64,000 nt of DNA, from contig OX419760.1 in assembly GCA_948567375.1 (NCBI GenBank), positions 37,696,001-37,760,000 of the forward strand, written 5' to 3'. Below, one piece after another: positions 47,192 through 60,299 of this stretch (its first letter is position 1; every line of letters starts with the position of its first letter). The notes below the pieces were generated by a model. That model was not told the origin of the DNA, did not search any database, and saw only the letters and a program-made list of their open reading frames with translations. Made by a program: the position numbers and the translations under genes. Source of the DNA: Lunularia cruciata. Lineage: Eukaryota; Streptophyta; Marchantiopsida; Lunulariales; Lunulariaceae.

Positions 47192-48178
47192 CTATAGAGC
47201 AATGGACACACGCTGTCTAAAGTAAGCTACAAAGTATGAGAGTGAGAGTGGTACCCCCTGACGCCTAATATGATAAGCTCTCGCGCACTCCCTGACAAAT
47301 GTGTCAAATGATGTGTCCATCGCTCCATATAACTCCAAGGCTAGAGGAACAAAGAGGTGACCTCGCTGCATGCCCCTATACTTGGAGACCTTGCGACCTG
47401 CTGCTGCACTTGCCGCCCATCCAGGGGGATGGGTAATGACTCCCTCCGAAACTGTATCCCGCATAGGGTCCGTGACCACGATATCCGCTACTGTCACCTG
47501 ATCATCTCGGACCAAGTATAAGTCTGCCCTGACACGTGTTGTCTGCAACACATACGAACGCTCCCTCCAAGCTAAGTATCCACTCTCTCGTGCCATAACA
47601 AACACTATGTCTCTAATGGCATCATGTGTAGCTATCCTTTGTCCTCCAAAAGGACACCGTGTCATGTGGACCGCCGCTGCATCTAGTGTGGAACCACACT
47701 CACAAGTGAGTAGTGAAGATGCAGATGGGTGGACCAAACCTAGGCAAAACCTCATCGCTGTAGAGAAAGTAGCCGGTGCGAGTCAGAAAGCCCTAATGCA
47801 TGGTCAAGCTAGGATCCACGAGCCTGCACCCTTGCCAGAGCAAGAGCGTAAACGTGCTCTAGTAGCCTGAGGAATGGACGAGTCAACTAAGAGAGAATGT
47901 AGCGTATGCTCACACTGTCGCTCCATCAAGGAAGACTGTAGACCTCTAGTCCAATCTGACGATAGTGAAGCAAACAATGGAAAACCCTCTCGTGCTCGTG
48001 GGGACAGACTATCTCTCGTCTGCCGCAATAACACCTGGAGAGAAAAAGGTCCTCCCTCCACCTCTATCACATAAGTCTCCAAAACCGGCCTATCAACAAC
48101 CACAAAATGAGAGGCAAGTAGGGGTGCCGAGAGAGCCCAAGAAGAGAGAATCAGAGATTTGAGGAGTAAATGAGACAA
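47192..48178 (-). pseudogene. Retroelement C-terminal module: zinc-finger plus PD-(D/E)XK-like nuclease, broken
   Basis: One minus-strand frame from about 48178 to 47192 with two nonsense codons near 47804 and 47783. The upstream part ends GKGAGSWILA; after the stops it continues MRFCLGLVHPS. A Cys/His cluster follows (CECGSTLD...HMTRCPFGGQR...H), then a nuclease-like pattern: DAIRDIV, ...RADLYLV..., VADIVVTDP. This order (GAG.WL, LR.RLGL, C.CG...H..C..GG..RH, then R.D...D..V..P) is what I recall from the C-terminal end of some reverse-transcriptase-encoding elements outside the usual gypsy and copia groups. No RT motif was found upstream. GC content is clearly higher than in the neighbours. 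Family assignment is tentative. Confidence 0.55.
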
Positions 48179-50600
48179 TTCTCTTTGAGTTGTTATTATT
48201 AGTGGTGCTTGATATTAGCTATGTTCTTCCTTCTAGCAGATAGTGCACATACAAACTATCACAATATGAATCCTTTGGATGAGAGATAGGCTCGGTATAA
48301 TTTCTATTTGTAGGCTCAAACCAAAACTATACAATAAGCTTGTTGACTAAGTGGTTCTATGGTTGAAAAGTTTGACGGTGATTGTTGTGGTAATCTTGCT
48401 TTTTGTGGTGGAATTAAGCCTCCAGCTTTTTTTAATTGATGTGAGTCTTGATTATTTTTATGGTGTACTTTGGTGTGCAATTAAATTTGAAGTAGTGGCA
48501 AGAATGAGTGATTTTAATCTTTCTACCTCATCATCTATTCATTTAATTAGATAAATCCACAAAAGATAACAACAATCAGCTCTTTATATTGTTCATAAGA
48601 ACTTGTTGCTAAAGTTATTCTCATAACAATTGAGATTTCTTTCCTCAAGGTTTTATCATACTCATGAGATGATTGATACTTTATGCATCAAAGTAAATAA
48701 ATCTCTTATCAATGGTTATACCTCTACCCTTATGCAACTCCTTCCAATATATTTGTGTAGAGATAGTAAACGAAGCTCTTACTTTCGTATAAGAAGCTGA
48801 TTATAGGTCTTATATTGAAAATTATTTACTTAATATAAGATGATAGATTAATCTTCCTCAATAGCTTTTTGTCTTTGAATGCAAGGCAGTATCTAAATAT
48901 CCAAGTGAAAGAAAGTTACCATACCTTGGTTATATATACTGGGTACGCCTCTATGGAAGACAAATATCCTAAGATTGAATTATATATATCGTTACTTTCA
49001 AATGAACTTGTATGCCAAGCTATGGTCAATTTACATTCAAAATCTACAAAGATACTTCTTCAACTCAAAAAAAATGACAAACATATAAGAGAGGTTGAAG
49101 GTGGTTCTAATGAGAAGTATTATCAAAGACCTATAATATATTGTTGCCTTTCGGGGAAAAGTGCACTCACTTTTCCCCGATAGGCAACAATATATTTAAA
49201 GCAGTCTAAAAGTTAGATGATATACTTTGGCCTAAAACAAGTTTTGGTCCTAGAGTAAAGACCATATCAAAGCATAGGAGAACATCCAATGGCTTCAAAG
49301 TCAGAAGATGTTTTTGCATATGAGTTTGTTGTACTAGAAGAACTTCAAGAGGAAATTTTTTTCCGAACCAAGGAACAATTGCACCCTTGTTTTGTACCAT
49401 TGGAGATATTGTTGAAGGAACGATATTCATAGTTAACTTGCAAAAGATATTTCCATGAAAAGTTATATATGGGTTGGGAGAGCACTTGGTTCAATCAATG
49501 CAATAAGAGGATCCAAGAACTACAAAACATTTGAGGTAGAATCGTTGCTTTTAAAGTACCTTTCAAGTAACGTTTCTTGTATTCAAAGATATATTGATTT
49601 TGTGAAGCAAAATTAGTCTTGGACGAGAGATCCTTCATATAATGGAAGATCAAGTCTTGACTAGACTATTGGAGATGTTTGTGTTGTGTTTTGGAAAACT
49701 CGAGCAATGGTCATAACCAAACAAACCAAAAATACCCCAAATGCCAAGGCAAATAGCTCTAGGTTTTCATGCCCAACCCTGAGTAGGAAATACAATTAAG
49801 TTAATGTTAGATATAATTTAGTAAGATGTTTGAGTTCTATGAGACTTTTTAATATTATTGGGACTCTTATCTTATTTTAACTACTTAATTTAGAACTTTT
49901 AGTTAATTATTTAGAACTTGAGATTGTTATTCACTAAACTACAAATGTTGAAATGTTATGTTTTTGATGATAATATATTTTAATTTCTTTTTCTCAATGA
50001 AAATATTTTTATCATTAAAATAAATTCAAAAATATTTGGTACTATATTCCATTTGAATGTAATAAAATAATAATTTATATAATAAAAATATTATATTTCA
50101 GAGTCCAAAATTTATTTCGAATATTTTGATAATTGAAACTAAAATTCAAAATACCTGAAAATCTTCAAAATTTATCTCGATTTTGATTTGGATAGATGAA
50201 AAAAAGAAAAGGTTCTATCTTGCAGATTTGGTGAATGCATTGATAAATATGTCCGATCGATCGAGCTCATCCCGCTTAATCCCCAAAACTTGGGTGGTGT
50301 ATTACATTCAATGAACACTTAAGCATTATATCGCCTTTGCGCAAATAAATTGGAGTGAATGAAGACTTCACCAGAGACCAATGTTGGATGTTTGGCATGT
50401 TCATGAATGCATTTTATGGAGTCTGCACCGTACAAGAACACTTCAGTACAGGAACTGCACTTTCGGTCAGGAAATCTTCTACGTTTTTTTTGGGTACAGA
50501 AACACACTCTGCCCAGAATCTTTTATCGTAAATTTTGAATCATGCTCGATATACAGGATACTCAACCGAAAGGCGGGGTGGGGATCCGCTAGTTTACAGA
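48179..50600. other. AT-rich intergenic sequence with a hairpin
   Basis: No supported gene. Frames are short (longest 104 codons at 48869-49183, plus) and lack domains. 49900-50200 is very AT-rich. The one structured item is the hairpin at 49135-49196. Confidence 0.4.
49135..49196. repeat. Near-perfect 29-nt inverted repeat (hairpin)
   Basis: Left arm 49135-49163 and right arm 49168-49196 are complementary except for one base, with loop CACT. The inner arm is ttcggggaaaagtg and the outer part ttgttgcc. Symmetry stops sharply outside the arms. Confidence 0.85.
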
Positions 50601-50653
50601 CGTCAGTTTAATGGAATCGAAGGCTGAAACTCATCCAGATTTAAATCGGTGAG

Positions 50654-51425
50654 ATGAGGCTCCTGTGCTGCTGTTGCGCTGTACCGGCGCCTAGCAGTTC
50701 GAGCTGCGGACCCCGAGGTATAAATCGCAAGCTGAAGGTCGAGCTCCAGTTGGAGGAGGGTAGTGTTGTCAACTGCTGGACTTGGACCTGAAGACGAGCG
50801 GATTTGTCGCCTCCTAGTGAAGGAGATGGGTGTCGGTTGTTGCCAGTAAGCAAGAATTCAGCTCCAGATTCTGCTAATTTCGAGAGAGGTAAATTGAAGC
50901 ATTCTTTATCTGAAACTTTTTCTGAAGCTTTAAAGCGAGCCAATTTATTGATGCGGCACTAGTTTCTTTCATGGTCTTGGTCCAGTGTTTCAACAGCGTC
51001 ACAGGGTTAAGTAAAAGAGAAATGAGCAGAATCGGGAGCTGGGTTTAAGGGTACATTGGGGGGACGTGTTATGAAGCACTATGCCATTCTGAAGGTTGAC
51101 ATTTCAGACATTGATTGAAGCTCGTATGTGACTTCTATGGACGTGGTTGCTGTGTCTCAATAAGTTTTACCGATTGAATTATGAGAGTTTCGTAATGAGA
51201 AACTCTGATTGTTTGTAAAGTATTGCTGCATGTTGCAAAGTTGACGATGGGCCTATGGAGTTCTAATTTGAACTCGGATGTGCGCTTGCTATGACCGATT
51301 GAATGGTTACGATTTCAAAGAGGATCAGCGCTACAGTGATCCACGTTGCTTACAGTCATACAGCTTATTGTTGAGTGAATCAGGTGACTTGGAGTCTCAG
51401 CAGACAAGTCGCAGAAACATCAAAG
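50654..51425 (+). pseudogene. Exon-like sequence of an unrecognised host gene, or 5' leader of the beta-galactosidase
   Basis: From an ATG at 50654 one frame reads MRLLCCCCAVPAPSSSSCG, LKVELQLEEGSVVNCW, a single TGA, then RRADLSPPSEGDG..APDSANFER. It ends at a good donor (AGAG|GTAAAT at about 50889). A second exon-like block at about 51290-51425 (YDFKEDQRYSDPRCLQ, LLLSESGDLESQQTS) ends at AAAG|GTATTT. GC content and codon flavour match the beta-galactosidase rather than the repeats. I do not recognise the protein. A competing 100-codon minus frame (50641-50943) covers the same place. Confidence 0.3.
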
Positions 51426-51988
51426 GTATTTCGCCTCTTTTTAACAGGGTGGCTGCTGTAAATTTCCCACTGTGGTTTGACAATGCTAAATTTAGCACTC
51501 CGAAGATCGCGAATGCTTACCGAGATAGGTGGTTTCCTTGGAATCTAACTTGCACGCAAAACTTCATCGTTCTACTTAAATCAACCGCCTACCATCTGAT
51601 AATCCGGGTCAAATGTGAAGTCACAGTAGACAGTAATCGAGTATTGCGGATACACTAGTTTGTCAACAGTACATGATCACTGAATTACATCGCTTCATAC
51701 TTTTAGAATGCACGTTATAAACTTTGAATTATACTCTATAATAGTGTCCTACCATCCTTGTATACGCTACAATCGCGATGATCAAAGTTGCTTCTGATGC
51801 CTCACTAAATTTACAGCGTGCTAAATAGGCTAATGTTGGTGAACTTGGACCATCTATACGCAAGATTCTCGCTGAACTCTGCAGGGTTCAACCTGAACAA
51901 GAGTGCACATGTATTCTGATGCAGTTTTCGGGTGCGTCCTGATAATTCTGGTGACAGATACTTGTGGTCAAGCGGTATTCAATAAAAT

Positions 51989-54900
51989 ATGGGGGGAGTG
52001 ATTGAGAAATCCAGCTTCATTCTTTCCGTTTTGCTACTCTGGGCAACAGTGGTGAGTTGTGTGGTTGTAACATATGACCACCGAGCGCTTTTGATAGATG
52101 GGAAGCGCCGATTCTTGCAGTCTGGCTCTATCCATTATCCTCGTAGCACTCCCCAGGTAACTTTTCATCCTCCACTCTTTCATCCCTCCGACTCAGTCCT
52201 TTGTTCGTTTTGTTAATGCCTGCACATCAGCCCAAATTGTCCATGCTAACGGTTTAACAGATATAATACTTCAACAGAAGCTCTGTGCAGCCAGATTTGG
52301 CACTAGATTTTGGAGGATGATCGCCCATAAACAGATCAAGCTGAAAGCATTTCTGAAATTCATGTTAGTGTTCAGAAATGCATTTACATGTTAGTATCAG
52401 AAATGTCTCAAACTCTTAGTAATGCACTAGTTTTTAAATCCCTACACTCAGCTACACGTTTCAGTTCGATTTGAATTTCAGGTCTGGAGTAGAACGGAAC
52501 GAGGTGGTTCTTTTATCCTCAACCTTGAATTATGAAATGCGTGGGACTACCGTTGTTTATATAGCGCGCAAGACAGTTCCATGATTTGAGAAATGAACTT
52601 TGCACCGTAGGCTTGGTTGTCTGAATCGACACTAGTTAAATTTCATGTCCTGTTTCTGAAGTGAGAACTGGAATGCCATACCACCACTGCTATCTTTAGA
52701 CCTGCTGTAACGAAAGGATTAGGCTCTTGAGTCTATGTTGCTCAATCTATCTTTAAGGTAGTTCTATGAACTTATCGCCCTGTTGTATCGCAGATGTGGC
52801 CAGGATTGATCGACTTGGCCAAGAAAGGAGGCATTGACGTAATCGAAACCTATGTATTTTGGGACGGTCACGAACCGGAGAAAGGCAAGGTACGTATATT
52901 GCTTCTCCCATTCAGAGCCTGCACAGCAAGTTTACCTCTCTAGCATGTGTTCCACCTCCTACGGCAATGTACATTTTGCTCGATAATATCCTCATGGAGA
53001 GCGTCACTATCTGCAATCCCCAACCACCCAGCATCTGTTCGTGTTTGATCTTGGCTAGTAGACCTTTGCAAGCACGTTATATATTACTGACTGTAATTTG
53101 TTCCTAGCCATACTCTGGGCCCTACACATCTGTCTCTCAGGCTGTTCAGCTTTTACAGAAGATATTACCGCTTTGTATCTGACGGCACGGTTAGTCCATT
53201 CTACCGCAGAGAGTATCTTTCACCGGACAGTGTGTTGTTTATGACTCGCAAGCCTCATTATGAGCACATCAATCGTCCAGTACATTTGTCTCAATTTGAC
53301 TTAGATCCCATATCTACTCGTAGTTTGGCTGAATTCTGACGGTGTAGTCGAACGTCGACAACAACATTTCTATTGAAATCTGCGGTTAAGTGAGTAGCGA
53401 AAGTCGCAAAATTTCTCTAATATTTTCTACCATGCATTCGACAAGTAGAATTGACGCTAGAGACCATTGAGCATTAGGACAAAGACACAACGTTTCCGGT
53501 TTAATGTTTGCGCTGAAGGATCTCTAATGAATTTATATAGAAACCTGACTTGAGTCGTAATCTTGTGGATGTGGTCCTGCAGTACGATTTCACTGAGCGG
53601 TACGATCTTGTACAGTTCGTAAAGTTGGTGGCAGCTGCCAGGCTTTTTGTCAATCTTAGGATAGGACCTTACGTCTGCGCCGAGTGGAATTCCGGGTACA
53701 TATCATCACCTTTCATCACTTTTTACATAAAGTGGGTCGTTGCTGTGGGCCCAAAGCAATTAACACGTGAATACTGTGCCCAGAGGGTTTCCGGTGTGGC
53801 TGCGGCGAATTCCAGGCATTGAATTTCGAACGGAAAATGAACCTTTCAAGGTCAGTAGGCCAGATGGAAGCCATGAAAAAAAGTACAGATGCTACGACTT
53901 GATTTTGAGTAGTAGTAGGAATCACTTATGAAGAAATCCCAGCAATTGGATCCAAAATTTATATCAGACTTGCTGTCTAGGTGGAGATGGAAGGATTCAC
54001 TAAAAAAGTCGTGAGTCTTATGAAGGAACACAATCTGTTTGCATCACAAGGTGGACCAATTATTCTAGCTCAGGTGCGAGTTTCTCCCTTTTCCCTTATC
54101 AGATGTTCTGTACGGCTCATACCGCCAATGTCGAGTCCTCTGTTCTGGAATTAGAATTCGGTTCGTATTCGGAAATTGCGGATCCACTTTGCATAATACT
54201 ACGTTAAAATTGCGGACTTAAGACGGTATCATGTAACTTCCACGTCTGGCGAAAAGTACGTTAATGGTCAGATTCCTAGCTGAAGCGTCAACACTGCTCA
54301 AGAAATAGCCGAAGGTTGTTGAGTTCGCTACTTCTGTAGGATTGGCAGCAGCTCACTTTTCACTAATTATACCTACCATGTACTTCTGACGTTGAGATGT
54401 TCCTCTTACAATCTTTACAGCTGGATGCATGTCGAAACTAAGTCGCTAAGCTACAGTCAAAAGCAGGCTGACGCCAAGAACCGCGGAGAGCCGGAGAAAG
54501 TTATAAGTTGTTACTTCAATTCAGATGTAGGAGGGGAGGCTTAGCTGCCGTATGGCAGGTTTACCATCATATACCTCAAAGTATCTTAATTGTCTAATAC
54601 CCTTCGATGATCACGTTCACTACTCCTTCATCCCTGCAGATTGAGAATGAATATGGGAACATTGCTAGCGCATACGGAGATTCAGCAAAGACCTACGTAA
54701 CCTGGGCCGCGAAGATGGCAGAAGGCCTTGCTACAGGGGTGCCTTGGATTATGTGCCAACAAGATGATGCTCCTGTCACCATTGTAAGCTCCTCTTGCAT
54801 GTGATGACCATTAACAAGGTTATGGAAAATGGATGTGCCTCTAGTAGACAGGTCTCCTCTTGTGTAAATTCCTCTAAGAAGTGCTTGGTTTGTATAATTC

Positions 54901-57900
54901 CTAAAACTCGTAGATTGCTTACTTATGGAGGTGACCAGCTAAGTTTGGACTCCAAAACCAGTGAAGGGAAACAAACTTCATATGCTATATATCTGCTCCG
55001 GGGATTGATGTTTCACACTATTACTTTTCAGATTTATTTGGTCAGGTTAGTTGGTGAATGTAATCCATGTCCAAGGAAATAATAAACCTTTTTCACCGAC
55101 TGTCTCCTCCGTGGAACGTTTAACTCAGATCAACACTTGCAATGGATACTACTGTGACTGGTTCAGCCCAAATGATCATAGTAAACCCAAAATGTGGACG
55201 GAGAACTGGGCCGGCTGGTGAGTTGTCTTTCGGTATCTCTTTGGGATTCCTCAGAACGTTAGTGTTCTCGCAGAACCCCTATGTAACTTCAAACTCCTCT
55301 ATCCTGATGTAAAACATTAAGTACAATTTGATTTTAGCCTGATTCTGAACCAGTGGTTTCCTAAGTGAATACAGCTATCTTTCTTCTAGATTGAGATCCC
55401 ATGAAACTTACAATCAAGCTTTATAATTACAGTGGAAGCAATGAAAAGAGAATAACGCGTGTGGCTTCATTTCTTGACTCACTATGTTATCAGGTTCCAC
55501 AAATGGGGGGAAGTTATTCCGCATCGACCTGTGGAAGACGTTGCTTACGCAGTGGCTTCTTTCTTTGCGAAAGGTGGCAGCTTTCATAACTACTATATGG
55601 TGAGTTGTTCCTTTGTGGGTGCTTCATACGTCTTTGAGAGGTATCAGATCTTCATGTAAAAGAGCAGAGCTCTTGAGTATAGAAGATTCGAGGAGGTGCG
55701 ATATCCAACCAAGTTTATTTATCCTACCTTTCAATGTTGTGTTTAGTATCATGGAGGCACCAACTTCGGGAGAACTGCTGGGGAGTGGATCGCCACCAGC
55801 TACGATTACGATGCTCCACTGGATGAATATGGTGAGTATAAGTGTATTCAGTTCTTTCTGATTAGTTACGACCACGAGTTATGTTTCGAAATGGTTGCAT
55901 GAGCTGGAAGTAATTTTTTCAAATGGCTGGTCTTCCTGTTGTCCCAGATCTCATCCAATACTAAATAACTCAGGTTTTCTCGTTGTCCTGTATCTTCGAA
56001 CCTTTACTGTGTCATGAAATTTTTTTCACAGTTTTTACTGCAAAGTCTAGCTTAGGCTGGACTAATACCATCACTAATTCTCAAAATAGTGGCATAGTTT
56101 TTAAAAGTAATCAATTGTCATTTACGTTTGGAAGCACAAAATGAAATTGATCTTACCTTCTGGAAAATGCAGGGCAAGCAAGGGAGCCGAAGTATGGTCA
56201 TCTCAAGCATCTCCATGCGGCCATTAAAGCGTCGGAACCAGCCCTAGCCATTGTGGACGGGGATCCGTTTTACAGCAGTGTTGGATCCACAGCAGAGGTT
56301 TGAAACTTTCCGTATTGGGCAAACAAACATGTGTTTGTTGCGCTGCTAGTGATGTTGATTGACCCTTGTGACTGATGGTAACAGTATGACTTTGCATAGT
56401 TGTCCACTTAGATCTGCGAGAGATCAAACAACTATTCAATCTGTTTTCAACCTTGATGATATACATCATGGTTCCTAACTTGGAAGCTTATTCTTTTTCT
56501 GCATTCTCCGAACAGGTTCACGTCTACGGGAATGGAAATGGAGTTTCTCTGGACCAGTATGTGTCAAGCTCAAAAGTGTGTGCGGCATTTCTTATAAATT
56601 ATGGAGATACTAGTTCTGCCACCGTGCAGTTCAATGGTGGAAATTACGACTTGCCTGCTTGGTCAGTCAGTATACTGCCTGACTGCAAGAACGAGGTCTA
56701 TAATACTGCAAAGGCAAGTATATGTAGAATATCTAAGTTACACTTCATTCACGTCAAGTATAACATTATCTCCTGCCAACATAATTCACTTTATCCGCTG
56801 ACCCAGATCTCCAGCTGATTTCAAACTCGCAAAGTGGCTCACCTGGCAGGCCCTCTCGAACGCACAGATATGTACTCTGTGTGAATAAGGAGAGCTCTTA
56901 TATAAATCTAAATGAAGAAGGCGCACAGGCGTATCTTGGACAAGTTTTATTTTCCTCGCCTTTATGACGACATGGCCAAATCTCAGAAGCAGATCTTTTA
57001 GTTTTGAGTCATTATTAAGAATCTCGTTAGCTGTACGGTTCCATTTGTTTTGTTATGTTCAGCGGCCCCTTGCCAGTGGACGCTAATTTCTTATATTCCT
57101 CAGCCTTGGTATGCTACATATACAGGCAGGCAATGTTGAAAACTTTGAACCTCCACTATTGTTGATTTCAGTAATGTTCATCTTAAGTACTTCCAAACAA
57201 TTTTCTTTTATCGATCTTCCTCATTTTTATAGGTGGGCACTCAAACAGCCATAAAGACGATGGTTCCAGCGAAGGGGATGAGATTTGGAGCATCACAGGA
57301 AAGCCTGGCAGCAGCTGCAGCGTGGAATGCATGGCGAGAACCAGCACATAAGTGGGGAAAGACTGTCACACATTCAGGTGGATTCCTGGAACAGCTTAAT
57401 TTGACCGAGGGAAACACCGACTTCTTGTGGATGACCACTGGGTATGTTCACCTTGCCAAAATAGTTAGTTGCCCTGTATCTCGTTCGGATCAGTCTGTAA
57501 GTTTAGCTCATCTGATCGTTCTTTCCTACCTCACAACCTACCAGTAGGCGGTCTTCTGGCAGTAAAGGAGCCCTTGCAAAACACTTTGAAGTTAAATCTT
57601 CGAAAATCCACTTTGAAGTTTCGATAACAAAGTCAAATCTGTAAACCTGTTTAGTTTGCTGGTTAAAGCATCCTCCTTCATGGTGGGATACCCTCCTTCA
57701 TCATGTGAGTCCGGCTGAGATAGCTGTAGGAAATAGAATTGTAATACACGCACTGGGATGCCGTGATCAGTGCACGAAGATGCATAGATCTCTGTAGTTA
57801 TGCATATCTCGTTCACTGGCTATATGTACAGAGAGAACAACAAAATTCAAGTATCTTTTTCATGGAAAACAGACTAGAGGAGATTCTTTACCTTACCGAC

Positions 57901-60299
57901 TTGATCCCATATACTTCCAATACTTCCCGTAACTCGTTACATATCCTTTGGAGCACAGAGTTGACATAGCAGAGGAATCAACGAGCGCGAGCATCCAACT
58001 TGAGGGGGTCAAAGACACCGTGCATTTCTTTGTCAATGGAGTATACGCAGGTACATACGATATTTCTATGTCAAATGATATTTGTGCTGCGAAAAGCTCA
58101 GACTAAAATAATCTGAAAATTCTGTAAGTTAAATAACGAGGAGAAAACAAACTGAAACTGAACAGGAACCCCAGCTGGAATGGACTTGGAGAAAGTGGAG
58201 CAGACTGTGAGCTTGAAGCAAGGGCAGAATTCCATCTCTCTTTTAGCTATGACCCTTGGATTACAGGTGTGACCGTTTATTCGTTATCTTGGGTAATTTT
58301 TGCAGTAACTGTGTTTGTCACCTTTAAGTGTGTTGATGCTGCTTCTTCCTCATTGACACGGACTGGACGGTATACATGCAAATGAAGACTAGTTTCTTAG
58401 ATTAGGCTGCCTGTGATCTGACACTCTATGCCAACTTTGTGCTTCGTAATTTCCTACACGTAAACCTGATAACTTTAGAAATTTTGAGCAGAACTATGGA
58501 GCTTTTCTGGAGAAGGAAGTAGCTGGCATCTCAGCAGCTCAATTAACTGGTCTATCTACAGGTGCTATTGATATGACCTCCCAAGAGTGGGAATATCAGG
58601 TAATCTTGATTGGTGCGCTGTAAATTCTCCATGACCCTGTTTCTTCTTGAAGTCATTACGAGTTGATCTGAATATTCTGTAGGTGGGACTAAAAGGAGAG
58701 CAGCTCAGACTTTTCACTGACGAGGGAGCAGCAAAAGTGTCTTGGGAATCAGGAGCTGCGCTTCTAACAGGCCAACCCCTTCACTGGTACAAGGTACGGA
58801 CAGAGATAAAGTCTGTGAACAGAAAAGTCAATTACAGACGGTAGATATTTTCCGTATCGGATTCTATCGCGCTGATATCGTATGATTAACTGTAGAGGTA
58901 GGTATTTAAGACTGAACTTCCCATGAAGGACACTAGTCCTACAATAGCTGATTGGACTTGGTGATAAGCATTTTCTTGTCCAGCCATCCATGTTACATAT
59001 GATTAAATGACTGACAGATTTCTCTGCAATGAGTGCTCAAAGGCAAGTGACTTCAGAAAATGATCATGTTGACTATGTAAAGATTTTCTCAATATCCAAA
59101 TGAGAGTTTTGCAGGAGACTAACCCAGAATTTCGAAGTTCGTGTAGACCACGATTGACACTCCTAGTGGGAGTGGCCCACTGGCCCTGGATCTTGGGTCC
59201 ATGGGTAAAGGTCAAGCATGGATAAATGGCATCAGTATCGGTCGTTACTGGACAATCAAGCAAACGCCATATCCTGACACAGTTGGTGGCTGCATGGGTG
59301 TTTGTGACTACCGGGGAACTTACAATTCCAGCAGGTGCACCACAGGATGTGGAGATATTCTACGGTGGTAAGTCAATTCACTTCACATGGTATGGATCTG
59401 TTTCTACTCGATTCACTGGTGGGGTCATGTTCCTGGACTCCCACTTCGAGTAAATTATGGAAATGAGGGAATGCTGTCAACTTAGTTTGTAAATTCCTTC
59501 TCCTAGCAAGAGCACCATTTAATACCATTTTCGAGGTCCTGTCTTCAAGGACTTGATCAAAACTTCTCTTTTGCCGGCATAATAATGTTGAATATGCTGA
59601 GTACATCTCAGGTATCATGTCCCCCGAGACTGGCTCAAAGCAACCGGTAATCTGTTGGTCTTATTTGAAGAAGTAGGAGGTGATCCCACAAAAATATCAC
59701 TAGGAACACAAATCTTCGAGAAAGTGTGTGCTCATGTTTCCGAGAAACATCCAGCACCTGGGAAGGTACCAGATGCAGAGGACACGCTAAGCTTACATCC
59801 TCTTCTGCAGCTGGACTGTTCGCCCGGACATATTATATCAAATATAAACTTTGCAAGTTTTGGGACTGCTTCTGGCTCTTGTGGAGGATTTCAGAAAAGC
59901 AGCTGCCATTCTCCACAGTCTGCAGACTTCGTCATGAAGGTAAGATTAGTTTCTTCAGACCTTTCCTTCTAATGCTCTCTGAACTGATACACAAGAACTC
60001 CTTCCTTAGAAGGAGATTCTACTTTTTGTTTTTAAACTTTTGCCAATGTAAGGACTGCTAAAGTGGAGTAGTACTATGCCAGTCCGAATTTGAAACTTAA
60101 ATGTCAACACTCACTAAATTTTGATTTCAACAAAATGTGAAGAGTACTAAATGTCGTATATCACTACTTTGGTTGCGCACAGGAGTGCGTTGGTAAGCAG
60201 CATTGCTCTATTGGGGTCACATGGAAGACCTTTGCAGAAGATCCGTGCCCGGCAGAAGTGAAGAGCTTGGCTGTAGAAGCTGCCTGTGAAAGCATTTGA
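51989..60299 (+). CDS. Beta-galactosidase, GH35, secreted, with C-terminal lectin domain
   Basis: Nineteen exons, 856 residues, no stop or shift: 51989-52156, 52794-52889, 53583-53695, 53784-53850, 53981-54073, 54640-54783, 55129-55217, 55494-55599, 55747-55831, 56173-56297, 56516-56713, 57233-57441, 57959-58050, 58166-58266, 58492-58599, 58683-58793, 59147-59367, 59612-59939, 60183-60299. Residues 1-27 are a signal peptide ([17 protein letters not shown]). The GH35 domain is about 28-350: acid/base Glu183 in IENEYGN, nucleophile Glu252 in WTENWAGW, plus [11 protein letters not shown] and [10 protein letters not shown]. Beta-sandwich domains follow ([36 protein letters not shown]). Residues about 772-855 are a Cys-rich SUEL-type galactose-binding lectin domain. 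The family removes terminal beta-galactose from cell-wall polysaccharides and glycoproteins in the apoplast. Intron 11 has a GC donor. All exons join in phase, so the gene appears functional. Confidence 0.93.
56714..57232 (+). other. GC-AG intron (intron 11 of the beta-galactosidase)
   Basis: Donor AAAG|GCAAGT, acceptor TTTATAG|GTG. Only this junction keeps NTAK joined to VGTQTA in phase, as in the family. The nearest GT (56718) would add 4 bases and break the frame. The donor otherwise matches the GC-donor consensus AG|GCAAGT. Confidence 0.85.

Noticed and set aside
47607-48162. Plus-strand frames opposite the retroelement nuclease relic
   Set aside because: The minus strand carries the recognisable Cys/His and nuclease-like order; plus frames are shadows.
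50641-50943. 100-codon minus-strand frame upstream of the beta-galactosidase
   Set aside because: Overlaps a plus-strand frame with plausible splice donors; neither is recognised. The plus reading seemed the better exon candidate.
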